Positions 7,391 through 15,025 of a stretch of 64,000 nucleotides of DNA are shown here, one piece after another; the first letter of the stretch is position 1; every line of letters begins with the position of its first letter. A program made the translations under genes and the position numbers. Under the pieces are notes generated by a model, which was given only the letters and a program-made list of their open reading frames with translations, made no database searches and had not been told where the DNA came from. The stretch is taken from positions 1-64,000 of the forward strand of contig JBGTEJ010000050.1 of NCBI GenBank assembly GCA_041747855.1, in the 5' to 3' direction. This stretch comes from ZC4RG35 sp041747855. GTDB lineage: Bacteria > Actinomycetota > Acidimicrobiia > Spongiisociales > ZC4RG35.

Positions 7391-9414
7391 CCGAGATCGA
7401 GCAGCGCATCGAGGAGCTTCGCGCCGAGATCCGAACACATGTCTACCAATACTTCGTCCTCGACGACCCCGTGGTATCCGATGCCCAGTACGACGCCCTG
7501 GTCCGCGAGCTCAAGGCCCTCGAGGCAGCCCATCCCGAGCTTATCACCCCCGACAGCCCGACCCAACGGGTTGGCGGCCCGGTGTCCGACCTGTTCAAAC
7601 CTGTCACCCATCTCCGTCCCATGTTCTCGCTGGACAACGCCGAGAGCAGGGAGAACCTCGATGCATGGGAGGCGAGGATGGTCCGACAACTCGGGTCTGC
7701 GCCCGCCGGGTATGTGTGTGAGCTGAAGATCGACGGTCTGGCGGTGGTGCTCACCTACCGGGACGGTCTCCTGGCGACCGGTGCTACCAGGGGTGACGGG
7801 ACCACCGGGGAGGACGTCACCGCCAACCTGCGGACCATCAAGTCGGTGCCATTGAGGCTGTTCGGCGACGACGTGCCATCGGTGCTGGAGGTGCGGGGCG
7901 AGGTCTACATGTCGGACACCGCATTCGAAGACCTGAACAGTCGACAGCAGGAGGAAGGAAAGCCGATCTTCGCCAATCCACGCAACGCCGCCGCCGGGGC
8001 GGTCAGGCAGAAAGACCCCAACGTGACCGCCTCCCGGAACATCGATATCTGGGTCTACCAGTTGGGGCTGGTGGAAGGAGGCCCGTCCTTCGCCACCCAT
8101 GCAGAGACCCTGGAGTACCTGCGGGGCCTTGGTTTGCGGACCAATCCCGCCACCAACGTTCTCCCCACCATCGAGGACGTGTACCGATATGTGAAGGCCG
8201 CCGAGGAGGGTCGTCACGCCAACGGGTATCAGACCGATGGTGTGGTGATCAAGGTCGATTCCCTGACCGAGCAGGGTGGGTTGGGGTACACCTCTAAGGC
8301 TCCCCGATGGGCGATCGCCTACAAGTTCCCACCAGAAGAGCAGGTGACCACCCTCCGGGACATCAGGATCAACATCGGACGGACCGGCGCCGCCACGCCG
8401 TATGCGGTGCTGGAGCCGGTGTTCGTCGGGGGTGCCACGGTGGGGATGGCGACACTCCACAACCAGGACCAGGTCGCTCTCAAGGACGTCCGTATCGGAG
8501 ACAAGGTGATCGTCCGCCGCGCCGGTGATGTCATCCCCGAGGTGGTCGGTCCGGTTGTCGGGGTGAGGACCGGCAAGGAGAAGGTGTGGGCGATGCCCAC
8601 CACATGTCCGTTCTGCGGGAATCCGATCGTCCGGGCCGAAGGTGAGGCAGTGGCCCGGTGCACAGGAGGGTTCGCTTGTCCGTCGAGAGTGAGGGAATGG
8701 TTGTCCCACTTTGCCGGGCGTGGCGGGATGGACATAGAGCATCTCGGATACAAGACGATCGACCTGCTCCTCAGCGAAGGGCTGATCTCCGACCCCGCCG
8801 ACATCTTCACCTTCGATACCGGCCGTCTCCTCGAGATGCCCGGGTGGAAGGGGACATCGGTCAACAACCTGGCCGCGGCGATCGATGCCGCCAGGGACCG
8901 CCCGGTGGCGAGACTCCTCACTGCCCTGGGGATACGTCATGTCGGTGGGACGGTGGCCCGGGTCCTCACCCGTCACTTCGGGAGCCTGCCAGCCCTCATG
9001 GACGCCACCGAGGAAGAGATCGCCGAGGTCGAGGGGATCGGTCAGGTGATCGCAGGCGAGGTCAGAGCCTGGTCGAGCGACCCTGACAACCGCGCCCTGG
9101 TGGAAAAGCTCGGTGCCGCCGGAGTCAGACTGGAAGACGTCAGGGAGGAGGGCGCGGTCTCGGACCTGCTCGCCGGTCTCACCTTCGTGGTCTCGGGGAC
9201 CATCGAGGGTTTCAGTCGGGAGGAGGCTGCGGCCGCCATCGAGGCCCGGGGCGGTAAGGCGGCGGGTTCGGTGTCAGGCAAGACCACGGCATTGATCGTC
9301 GGGGAGTCACCGGGCGCGTCGAAGACCAAGAAGGCCGAAGAGCTCGGGATCCCCATCATCGACGGAGAAGGATTCAGGAGACTGCTCGATGAGGGTCCGC
9401 TCGCCCTCGACTGA
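7387..9414 (+). CDS. ligA: NAD-dependent DNA ligase LigA
   Basis: A full-length 675-residue bacterial ligase. It has the N-terminal Ia domain, adenylated Lys114 in CELKIDGLAV, and an OB fold. The four-Cys zinc finger (CPFC, then CTGGFAC) is followed by a helix-hairpin-helix region and a C-terminal BRCT domain (about 590-665). It seals nicks during replication and repair using NAD. The start is a GTG overlapping the mnmA stop, so translation is probably coupled. Housekeeping ligases are often beside mnmA and gatCAB in Actinobacteria, which fits the rest of this window. Confidence 0.96.
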   Translation: MTEIEQRIEELRAEIRTHVYQYFVLDDPVVSDAQYDALVRELKALEAAHPELITPDSPTQRVGGPVSDLFKPVTHLRPMFSLDNAESRENLDAWEARMVRQLGSAPAGYVCELKIDGLAVVLTYRDGLLATGATRGDGTTGEDVTANLRTIKSVPLRLFGDDVPSVLEVRGEVYMSDTAFEDLNSRQQEEGKPIFANPRNAAAGAVRQKDPNVTASRNIDIWVYQLGLVEGGPSFATHAETLEYLRGLGLRTNPATNVLPTIEDVYRYVKAAEEGRHANGYQTDGVVIKVDSLTEQGGLGYTSKAPRWAIAYKFPPEEQVTTLRDIRINIGRTGAATPYAVLEPVFVGGATVGMATLHNQDQVALKDVRIGDKVIVRRAGDVIPEVVGPVVGVRTGKEKVWAMPTTCPFCGNPIVRAEGEAVARCTGGFACPSRVREWLSHFAGRGGMDIEHLGYKTIDLLLSEGLISDPADIFTFDTGRLLEMPGWKGTSVNNLAAAIDAARDRPVARLLTALGIRHVGGTVARVLTRHFGSLPALMDATEEEIAEVEGIGQVIAGEVRAWSSDPDNRALVEKLGAAGVRLEDVREEGAVSDLLAGLTFVVSGTIEGFSREEAAAAIEARGGKAAGSVSGKTTALIVGESPGASKTKKAEELGIPIIDGEGFRRLLDEGPLALD

Positions 9415-9498
9415 TTATCTCGCTCACTGTCCGCAAAATATTCTTGTAACTCCTTAATCAATGCAAATCTGTCATACCGGTCATATAGATTGACGTTC

Positions 9499-10569
9499 AT
9501 GAGGGATTTTGAAGGATTCTCCACCGATCAACTCGAGACACAGCTGTGTCACGACGAAGCAACGATCAACCAGGCCCGATCCAGACAGATGCGGGTTCTG
9601 GAGGAGTTGGACCGTCGTCAGGTGGCTTCAACGGATGGATGCCGGAGCCTGGCTGAGTGGGTGGCATGGCGTCTGGACTTGGGTCAGGACACCGCTCGTT
9701 CCCTGGTGAGGGTGGCTCATCAGAGCGCAGACAGGAACGATCTCCGTGATGCGCTGGCCGACGGTGTCTCCTTCGATCGCGTCGAGGCTCTTGGCAGGAC
9801 CGCCGAGAGGGTCGGTTTGTGGGAGGGCATCGATGTCGGACGGATCCGTCGCGAGGCGGCGATCCGCTCGGGATCCAAGGGTGACGAGTTCAAGACCGGC
9901 GACGACCGGTTCCTGGTCATTCAGCCTTCGCTCGACGAGGGATGGTGGAAGCTTTGGGGCGGACTCGACGGGGTCTCGGGAGCTCTCGTCGACAAGGTCC
10001 TGACAGGCATGGCGGAGGAGATGTCGACCCGGTCCGATGGTTTCCAACCCGATCCCGCCTGGAGCAAGGCGACCGCTCTCGTCGAGCTTTGCGTTTCGGA
10101 TATGCCGGTTCCGGCTCAGGTGACCATCTTCGTCGAGGCGAGTCAAGCCGCCGCTACGAATGGTCAGACCGGGGTCGTGCTCGATGCCGGGCCTGCCGTT
10201 GCCAGGGAGGCAATGGAGGCGATCCTCTGTGACTCGGTACTCGAGGTCACTGCCCGGGATGGGTCCGGGAGATACATGGACTACGGGCGACGACGGAGGA
10301 CCGTGACGCCTGCCCTGCATCGAGCCCTGCTGAATAAGTACCGGGGCGCCTGTGCGGTCTTCGGATGTGATTCCCGTAACCGATTGCAGGCCCACCATGT
10401 GATCCCCTGGTCCCGGGGCGGGACCACGGATCAGGAGAACCTGATCATCCTGTGCTGGTTCCATCACCACGTTGTCATCCACGAAAGAGGTTTCGAGCCA
10501 GTTATCGGAGCCAGTGGTCGTGTCCGATTCCAGCCAGCCGATCGTCCTGTTCTCGCCCGAAGACCCTAG
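9499..10569 (+). CDS. DUF222/13E12-type HNH endonuclease domain protein
   Basis: A 356-residue protein with an N-terminal helical DUF222-like region (about 1-250) and a C-terminal HNH domain. The latter has a Cys pair in GACAVFGCDSRN, then AHHVIPWSRGGTTDQENL and a final HHHVVIHERGF. These are actinobacterial multicopy 13E12-repeat proteins; the biological role is unknown and mobility-related DNA cleavage is suspected. I chose the ATG at 9499 over the in-frame TTG at 9490 because a TAGATT box (9486-9491) lies 7 nt upstream. The upstream region 9415-9498 is more AT-rich than its surroundings, consistent with a separately acquired gene. Confidence 0.8.
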   Translation: MRDFEGFSTDQLETQLCHDEATINQARSRQMRVLEELDRRQVASTDGCRSLAEWVAWRLDLGQDTARSLVRVAHQSADRNDLRDALADGVSFDRVEALGRTAERVGLWEGIDVGRIRREAAIRSGSKGDEFKTGDDRFLVIQPSLDEGWWKLWGGLDGVSGALVDKVLTGMAEEMSTRSDGFQPDPAWSKATALVELCVSDMPVPAQVTIFVEASQAAATNGQTGVVLDAGPAVAREAMEAILCDSVLEVTARDGSGRYMDYGRRRRTVTPALHRALLNKYRGACAVFGCDSRNRLQAHHVIPWSRGGTTDQENLIILCWFHHHVVIHERGFEPVIGASGRVRFQPADRPVLARRP

Positions 10570-10596
10570 GGCAATACTTCCCCCGCCCAGCCAATC

Positions 10597-10986
10597 TCAA
10601 CGAACCCGGAAGGTCCAGCTGAAGGTGCCGGGATCTGGCAGGCCGGTGCTGGTGTCCCAGCGGATCTCGATCGTCTGCTCTCCGGGTGGCCAAGCCTGAA
10701 TCGTGGGGTGGCTCGGTGACGGCGCCCATCGGTAGACCCCGGTCGCCTCGACGAGGGTGGCGTCGGTGATCGGCCAGCCGTTGACGAAGATCTCCAGTCG
10801 GTAGCCGACCGGCATGTCGATCTCGAGGACACTCTGAGGCGGCACCATGTCTCCGGGCTGGGGAGATACCGATTCGATCGGGTCGGGCAGCTCGACAGGT
10901 TCTCCCTCGGGGTTGAAGGCCACGGCCAGAGCCACGGCTGCGATCGCGATCAGCGCCAGTCCGATGTAGATCAACCTGTAGGGCAT
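10597..10986 (-). CDS. Small membrane-anchored protein with Ig-like extracytoplasmic domain
   Basis: A 129-residue protein starting MPYRLIYIG. Residues about 4-25 form one hydrophobic segment (signal anchor), followed by an acidic Pro-rich linker and a beta-rich domain. That domain contains a VSPQPGDMVPPQS opening, VGYRLEIFVNGWPI, and a closing TFSWTFRV strand, reminiscent of Ig or fibronectin-like modules. It is probably tethered to the outside of the membrane. The open frame extends to 11352, but upstream residues are low quality and antisense to the next gene, so the ATG at 10986 is used. Function unknown. Confidence 0.6.
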   Translation of the reverse strand: MPYRLIYIGLALIAIAAVALAVAFNPEGEPVELPDPIESVSPQPGDMVPPQSVLEIDMPVGYRLEIFVNGWPITDATLVEATGVYRWAPSPSHPTIQAWPPGEQTIEIRWDTSTGLPDPGTFSWTFRVR

Positions 10987-11068
10987 AGGACAGAAACCGT
11001 AGCCGCGGCTCGGGATTGACCGAATCCGTGCGAAGCCCTTGAAACGGTCTCGTGTGTCCCGTAGATAC

Positions 11069-11362
11069 ATGCCTGTGAGTACTCCAGAAGCACGATGGCT
11101 CGGCCTGTACAATCGGCTCGGTGAAGTCCTCGGCGAAGAACATGCGGAGACGCTGGTGATCCACCTGAATGAGCTGGCGACCAAGTCCGACCTAGCCGAT
11201 CTGAAGGTCGCCGTCAGCGGCCAGATCCAAGGGCTCTCGGATCGGGTCGATCGTTTGACTGAGATGGTGGCATCCCAGGGCCGGCACCAGGTTGTGGCCG
11301 TGGTCAGTTCTATGGTCGGCCTCACCGCTGTATTCACCTTGGCCATAGCCATCTTCCAATGA
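11069..11362 (+). CDS. Small coiled-coil protein with C-terminal membrane helix
   Basis: A 97-residue protein. Its N-terminal part (RWLGLYNRLGEVLGEEHAETLVIHL) precedes ATKSDLADLK, then a coiled coil with QGLSDRVDRL, and a C-terminal hydrophobic helix of about 20 residues (VVAVVSSMVGLTAVFTLAIAIF). The layout resembles small actinobacterial proteins with an ATKxDL motif, a coiled coil and a TM tail (DUF1640/CCDC90-like), whose role is unknown. Its stop overlaps the dapD start by 4 bp, so it is co-transcribed with dapD. The start could also be the GTG at 11075. Confidence 0.6.
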   Translation: MPVSTPEARWLGLYNRLGEVLGEEHAETLVIHLNELATKSDLADLKVAVSGQIQGLSDRVDRLTEMVASQGRHQVVAVVSSMVGLTAVFTLAIAIFQ

Positions 11363-12183
11363 GATTCACATCCGATATGCCTGACCAGATCCTGATTTCT
11401 GCAGCTTTCGCCGGTGAGACCCCACTCGAGGACGCCCGCGCCGACGTCGAGGCCGCCCTCGAGGCATTGGACAAGGGCCGTCTCCGCGTCGCCGAGAAGA
11501 CCACGGGGGAGTGGAAGGTCAACACCTGGGTGATGGAGGCGATCCTCCTCTACTTCCGTCTCCGTCAGATGGAGACCATCGAGGTGTCAGGTATCGAGTA
11601 TCACGACAAGATTCCTCTCAAGAGGGACCTCGCCGGTCAAGGCGTGCGGGTGGTGCCTCCAGGATCGGTCCGGTACGGCGCCCACTGCGAACCGGGAGTG
11701 GTGGTAATGCCCGGCTTCGTCAACATCGGTGCGTACGTGGGGGCCGGGACCATGGTCGATACCTGGGCCACCGTCGGCTCCTGTGCCCAGGTCGGGAAGG
11801 GTGTCCATCTCTCCGGTGGCGTCGGCATCGGGGGGGTCCTCGAGCCACCCGGCTCACGGCCGGTCATCATCGAAGATGGTGCCTTCATAGGAAGCCGCTC
11901 CATCGTGGTGGAAGGGGTGATCGTGGAGGAACGCGCCGTCCTCGGCGCCAACACCGTCATCACTGCATCTACACCGATCATCGACGTGACCGGTCCCGAG
12001 CCGGTCGAGATGCGGGGTCGGGTCCCCGCCGGGTCGGTGGTAGTCCCCGGTACCAGACCGAAGCAGTTTCCGGCGGGAACCTACGACCTGTCATGCGCCC
12101 TCATCATCGGCAAACGGACCGAGGCCACCGACGAGAAGACCGGGCTCAACGACTTCCTGAGGGAACTGGGCGTCCAGCTTTGA
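11359..12183 (+). CDS. dapD: 2,3,4,5-tetrahydropyridine-2,6-dicarboxylate N-succinyltransferase DapD
   Basis: A 274-residue trimeric left-handed beta-helix enzyme. Diagnostic segments are LRVAEK, VRVVPPGSVRYGA, VNIGAYVGAGTMVDTW, ATVGSCAQVGKGVHLSGG, IGGVLEP and GRVPAGSVVV. It transfers succinyl from succinyl-CoA to tetrahydrodipicolinate in the diaminopimelate/lysine pathway; dapE for the later desuccinylation lies 0.7 kb downstream. The sequence matches the proteobacterial (E. coli) DapD type closely rather than the mycobacterial type. ATG 11359 overlaps the previous stop; ATG 11377 is an alternative start. Confidence 0.93.
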   Translation: MRFTSDMPDQILISAAFAGETPLEDARADVEAALEALDKGRLRVAEKTTGEWKVNTWVMEAILLYFRLRQMETIEVSGIEYHDKIPLKRDLAGQGVRVVPPGSVRYGAHCEPGVVVMPGFVNIGAYVGAGTMVDTWATVGSCAQVGKGVHLSGGVGIGGVLEPPGSRPVIIEDGAFIGSRSIVVEGVIVEERAVLGANTVITASTPIIDVTGPEPVEMRGRVPAGSVVVPGTRPKQFPAGTYDLSCALIIGKRTEATDEKTGLNDFLRELGVQL

Positions 12184-12219
12184 CCTGCGTCCGGAACGCC
12201 TGCCAGGGCTGACCGCCGG

Positions 12220-12225
12220 TACAGT
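12220..12225 (+). promoter_or_regulatory. Putative -10 box (TACAGT) of a leaderless promoter
   Basis: TACAGT lies exactly 6 nt before the ATG at 12232, which would place the transcription start at or next to the start codon. No Shine-Dalgarno site is present in the gap. The same geometry occurs before gatC, pyk and other genes in this window. Confidence 0.4.
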
Positions 12226-12231
12226 CACCTC

Positions 12232-12885
12232 ATGTCTGATCGAGATGTGATGGCGCTGGTCATGTCCGCCGAGAACCGCTGGATGCAAGGCTGGATCGCC
12301 GGCCCCACCATCGAAGGGAGACCTCTCCGACGGGGAGATCGTGCTCCCGATGTCACCCTGCTTGGAGGCGACGGTTCCGAAGTTCACCTCAGCTCCACCT
12401 GGAAGGAGAAGCCGGCACTGATCCTCCTGTGGCGACATCTCGGCTGTGGCTGTGGTCGAGCCCGGGCCAAGCGTCTGATCGACGAGATCGAGGACTACCG
12501 GGCCGAAGGACTCGAAGTCGTGGTGGTCGCACCCGGCGAGCCGGAGCGGGTCAACCGCTATGTCGAGCGCAATCGGCTCGATGTGACAGCTTTGGCCGAC
12601 GGGGAGTATTTCGCGCACAAGGCATTCGGGCTCGGGCATTGGTCGGTGGAGCAGGTGCTCTATGACGCTCCCTCCGAATTCTGCGAGCACGGGGCCGAGG
12701 TCGGCGCCGCATTCCAGGCAGACCGTCGCAGTCAGGGCAACAACCTGGTGGACGACCCGTGGATGCAGTCCGGCGAATTCGTGGTCGACACTACAGGGAC
12801 CATCCGGGTGGCCTATCTCTACAACTACTGCGAGGACTATCCCGACGCACGCGTGTTCCTGACCGCGGCACGTTTGGCCACCTGA
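12232..12885 (+). CDS. Peroxiredoxin-like (AhpC/TSA superfamily) protein
   Basis: A 217-residue protein. After about 40 residues it has a thioredoxin-fold segment: GDRAPDVTLLGGDG, then ALILLWRHLGCGCGRARAKRL, where a peroxidatic-type Cys occupies the CxC of GCGCGR. A final strand GEFVVDTTGTIRVAYLY follows, as in AhpC/TSA_2 (PRXL2-like) proteins. It is likely a thiol peroxidase or redox protein in the cytosol. It sits between dapD and dapE, an arrangement without an obvious functional link. Reductant and substrate are unknown. Confidence 0.75.
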   Translation: MSDRDVMALVMSAENRWMQGWIAGPTIEGRPLRRGDRAPDVTLLGGDGSEVHLSSTWKEKPALILLWRHLGCGCGRARAKRLIDEIEDYRAEGLEVVVVAPGEPERVNRYVERNRLDVTALADGEYFAHKAFGLGHWSVEQVLYDAPSEFCEHGAEVGAAFQADRRSQGNNLVDDPWMQSGEFVVDTTGTIRVAYLYNYCEDYPDARVFLTAARLAT

Positions 12886-12886
12886 G

Positions 12887-13912
12887 GTGGGATCCCTGGT
12901 AGACACCCTTTCCTGGCTGGTCGACATTCCGTCCCAGACCGGCAACGAGCAAGCGATTCAGAAGGCGTTGGCCGAGCGATTGTCACAGTTCGACTTGGTC
13001 GCAGTGGAGGACTCCCTGGTCGTCGGAAGCCCTGGCCCGGGCAAGGTGGCCCTGGTTGGCCACACCGACACCGTTCCTTTGCAGGGCCATGTCGGTACCA
13101 GAGTCGAAGGCGACCTACTCCATGGTCTTGGCTCTACCGACATGAAGGGCGGTCTGGCAGTGATGGTGCACCTCCTCGAGGACCTGGGGACCGATCGGGC
13201 CGTGGGGGTCTTCTACGCCGGTGAGGAGGGCCCGCTCTCGGGGAACCAGTTGGGTGCGATCCTCGATGCCGTCCCCGGTCTGCTGGAGGTCGATGCGGGG
13301 ATCGTGATGGAGCCGACCGACCGTGAGATCCACTACGGGTGCCAGGGGTCGGTCAACGCCAGGGTCACTTTCGATGGTGAGGCGGCCCACTCCGCCCGTC
13401 CCTGGGTCGGTGTGAATGCGATCACCCGTGCCGGAGGGTTCCTGGAGATGATGGGTGGCCTCCAACCGGAGGTTCACCTCATCGAGGGTTTCGAGTTCAA
13501 AGAAGTCATCTCGGTGACCATGGCCAGGGGTGGGGTCGCCCCCAACATCATCCCGGCCTCATTCGAGCTCAATGTCAACTATCGGTTCTCTCCGGACCGG
13601 ACCGTCGAGGAGGCCAAACAGCGTCTCGCCGAGGTGTGTGCCGGCGCCGACCGATTCGAGGTCAACGACGCCTCACCGCCCGCCTACCCTCAGTCGTCCC
13701 ACCCGCTGTTCACGGCGCTGGCAGAGGCGGCCGAGGCCGCCCCGGGGCACAAGCAGGGCTGGACCGACGTCGCCCAACTCCAGGAGCGGGGCGTTCCTGC
13801 GGTCAACTTCGGGCCCGGAGACCCGCTGGTGGCCCACAAACCGGGCGAGTTCGTTCGAATCTCCGACCTCGACTGGGCCTATCAGGCCCTGAGCGCCGTT
13901 CTGGAACCCTAG
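12887..13912 (+). CDS. dapE: Succinyl-diaminopimelate desuccinylase DapE (M20 family)
   Basis: A 341-residue M20 metallopeptidase-fold enzyme. Metal-site residues are visible: His59 and Asp61 in GHTDTVP, Asp85 in GSTDMKGG, and Glu113-Glu114 in AGEEGP. A dimerisation domain follows (GCQGSVNARVTFDGEAAHSARPW), then a C-terminal GPGDPLVAHKPGEFV segment with another His ligand. It hydrolyses N-succinyl-LL-diaminopimelate to LL-diaminopimelate and succinate. The start is a GTG one base after the previous stop, so coupling is likely. Its 3' end overlaps the convergent heliorhodopsin gene by 4 bp. Confidence 0.92.
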   Translation: MGSLVDTLSWLVDIPSQTGNEQAIQKALAERLSQFDLVAVEDSLVVGSPGPGKVALVGHTDTVPLQGHVGTRVEGDLLHGLGSTDMKGGLAVMVHLLEDLGTDRAVGVFYAGEEGPLSGNQLGAILDAVPGLLEVDAGIVMEPTDREIHYGCQGSVNARVTFDGEAAHSARPWVGVNAITRAGGFLEMMGGLQPEVHLIEGFEFKEVISVTMARGGVAPNIIPASFELNVNYRFSPDRTVEEAKQRLAEVCAGADRFEVNDASPPAYPQSSHPLFTALAEAAEAAPGHKQGWTDVAQLQERGVPAVNFGPGDPLVAHKPGEFVRISDLDWAYQALSAVLEP

Positions 13913-14664
13913 ACGGCGAGGGTCCCGGCGAACACCTGCCATGCGAGGGCGGACTTGGCCACCAGGCTGAGGAGTATGTAGGCCTTCTCACCGTAGAGAT
14001 AGTCGGACCAGCGACCGATGCGCCGGTACTGCAACCACTGGTTGAGTGCGAACACGTTGAAGAACAGGAACAACGACACGTAGATCCCGTACACGAACCC
14101 GGGAGGGCTCAGGTCGCTGCCGGGGCTGAGCAGGTAGAGCCCAATGGCGATCCAGGGCACGATCCCGACGATGCACCCCAGCCAGAACGGTGTCAGCGAT
14201 CCGCCAGGCCGCTCGTATCTCTCCTGCACCGCACCGAGGAAGATCATGGCGGCATTGACCCCGAACAGGGCGATCATCGCCGAGACATCGGTGATCCCGG
14301 TGAGGGCGGCTATGAGCAGGATCATGAGGCTCGATGACAGCGAGTATTCGACCCATCTGAAGTTGTTCCGGCGCTCCCTGAGCCCCTTCATGTAGCGGCC
14401 ATAGAACGGCGGGCTGATGATCAGCCAGTGGAAGAGCGCTGACAGGCCCAGGAACAGGGCGACACCGTAGGCGAAACGAAGCTCCAGAAGTTGGGTTGGT
14501 TGCCCGGCAGGGCTACCCGGAGGCCCGGTCAGATAGGTGGCGGTGATCGGGGTGGCGAAGTCGTTCGCCAGGAACAACACGACCGCGGCTTGGGCGGCAT
14601 GTAGGAAACCCATGGCCAGGTTGTACCAACGGAGACGGGTTGTGGGCGCGACGGTTCGGTTCAT
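13909..14664 (-). CDS. Heliorhodopsin
   Basis: A 251-residue seven-helix membrane protein with clear heliorhodopsin hallmarks: LANDFATPITATYL-GPPGSP after helix 1, FLGLSALFHW, FRWVEYSLSSS, IFGVNA-type ALFGVNAAMIFLG, FWLGCIVGIVPW, PGFVYGIYVSLFLFFN and a last helix LSLVAKSALAWQVFAGTL. Lys237 is the retinal Schiff-base lysine and Glu106 the counterion; His22 and His79 match the two conserved histidines near the chromophore. Heliorhodopsins bind retinal with an inverted topology and a slow photocycle and are not ion pumps; proposed roles are photosensory or regulatory. ATG 14664 is chosen because the longer frame to 14757 runs antisense into gatC. No retinal-synthesis gene is in the window. It is divergent from gatC with 73 bp between starts. 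Confidence 0.96.
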   Translation of the reverse strand: MNRTVAPTTRLRWYNLAMGFLHAAQAAVVLFLANDFATPITATYLTGPPGSPAGQPTQLLELRFAYGVALFLGLSALFHWLIISPPFYGRYMKGLRERRNNFRWVEYSLSSSLMILLIAALTGITDVSAMIALFGVNAAMIFLGAVQERYERPGGSLTPFWLGCIVGIVPWIAIGLYLLSPGSDLSPPGFVYGIYVSLFLFFNVFALNQWLQYRRIGRWSDYLYGEKAYILLSLVAKSALAWQVFAGTLAV

Positions 14665-14737
14665 GTGCGTGATTCGTAGCAGAACCACGGGACGGATGAC
14701 CAGACCGGCACCTTGCCGCTCGTCGTACAATCCCACG
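14665..14737. promoter_or_regulatory. Divergent promoter region heliorhodopsin/gatC
   Basis: The 73 bp must hold both promoters. On the plus strand TACAAT at 14726-14731 is 6 nt before the gatC ATG, a leaderless arrangement. On the minus strand a TACGAAT-like box (plus positions 14672-14678) lies about 7 nt before the heliorhodopsin ATG. Neither gene has a convincing Shine-Dalgarno site here. Confidence 0.45.
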
Positions 14738-15025
14738 ATGCCCGTCGACATCGACATCGCCCATGTCGCCCGTCTCGCCCGTCTCGACCTGACTGACGAG
14801 GAGCTGGAGATGTACCGCGACCAGCTCGGTTTGATCCTCGACCATGCCGCCAGGGTCCAGGAACTGGAGGGTGACCCGCTCGTGGAAGGCGCTCACAACC
14901 TCGGTCTGGAGAGTGTCTACCGCGACGACGTGGTCCGGCCGTCGCTCGACCGCGACGAGGTCTTCGCGGTCGCACCTGAAGTCCGCGATGGGTATTTCGT
15001 GACCCCACCGGCCCTCGAAACATGA
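14738..15025 (+). CDS. gatC: Asp/Glu-tRNA(Asn/Gln) amidotransferase subunit GatC
   Basis: A 95-residue subunit with the family start IDIAHVARLARLDLTDEELEMYRDQL, a central VQELEGDPLVEGAH stretch and the C-terminal RDDVVRPSLDRDEVFA...GYFVTPP typical of GatC. It wraps around GatA and stabilises the GatA-GatB complex. A longer frame back to 14537 is antisense to heliorhodopsin and is not used. It is first gene of gatCAB, overlapping gatA by 4 bp. Confidence 0.95.
   Translation: MPVDIDIAHVARLARLDLTDEELEMYRDQLGLILDHAARVQELEGDPLVEGAHNLGLESVYRDDVVRPSLDRDEVFAVAPEVRDGYFVTPPALET

Noticed and set aside
7327..8976. Long minus-strand frame of 549 residues opposite ligA
   Set aside because: It is antisense to a certain gene, has no family motif, and reflects GC-rich third-position bias.
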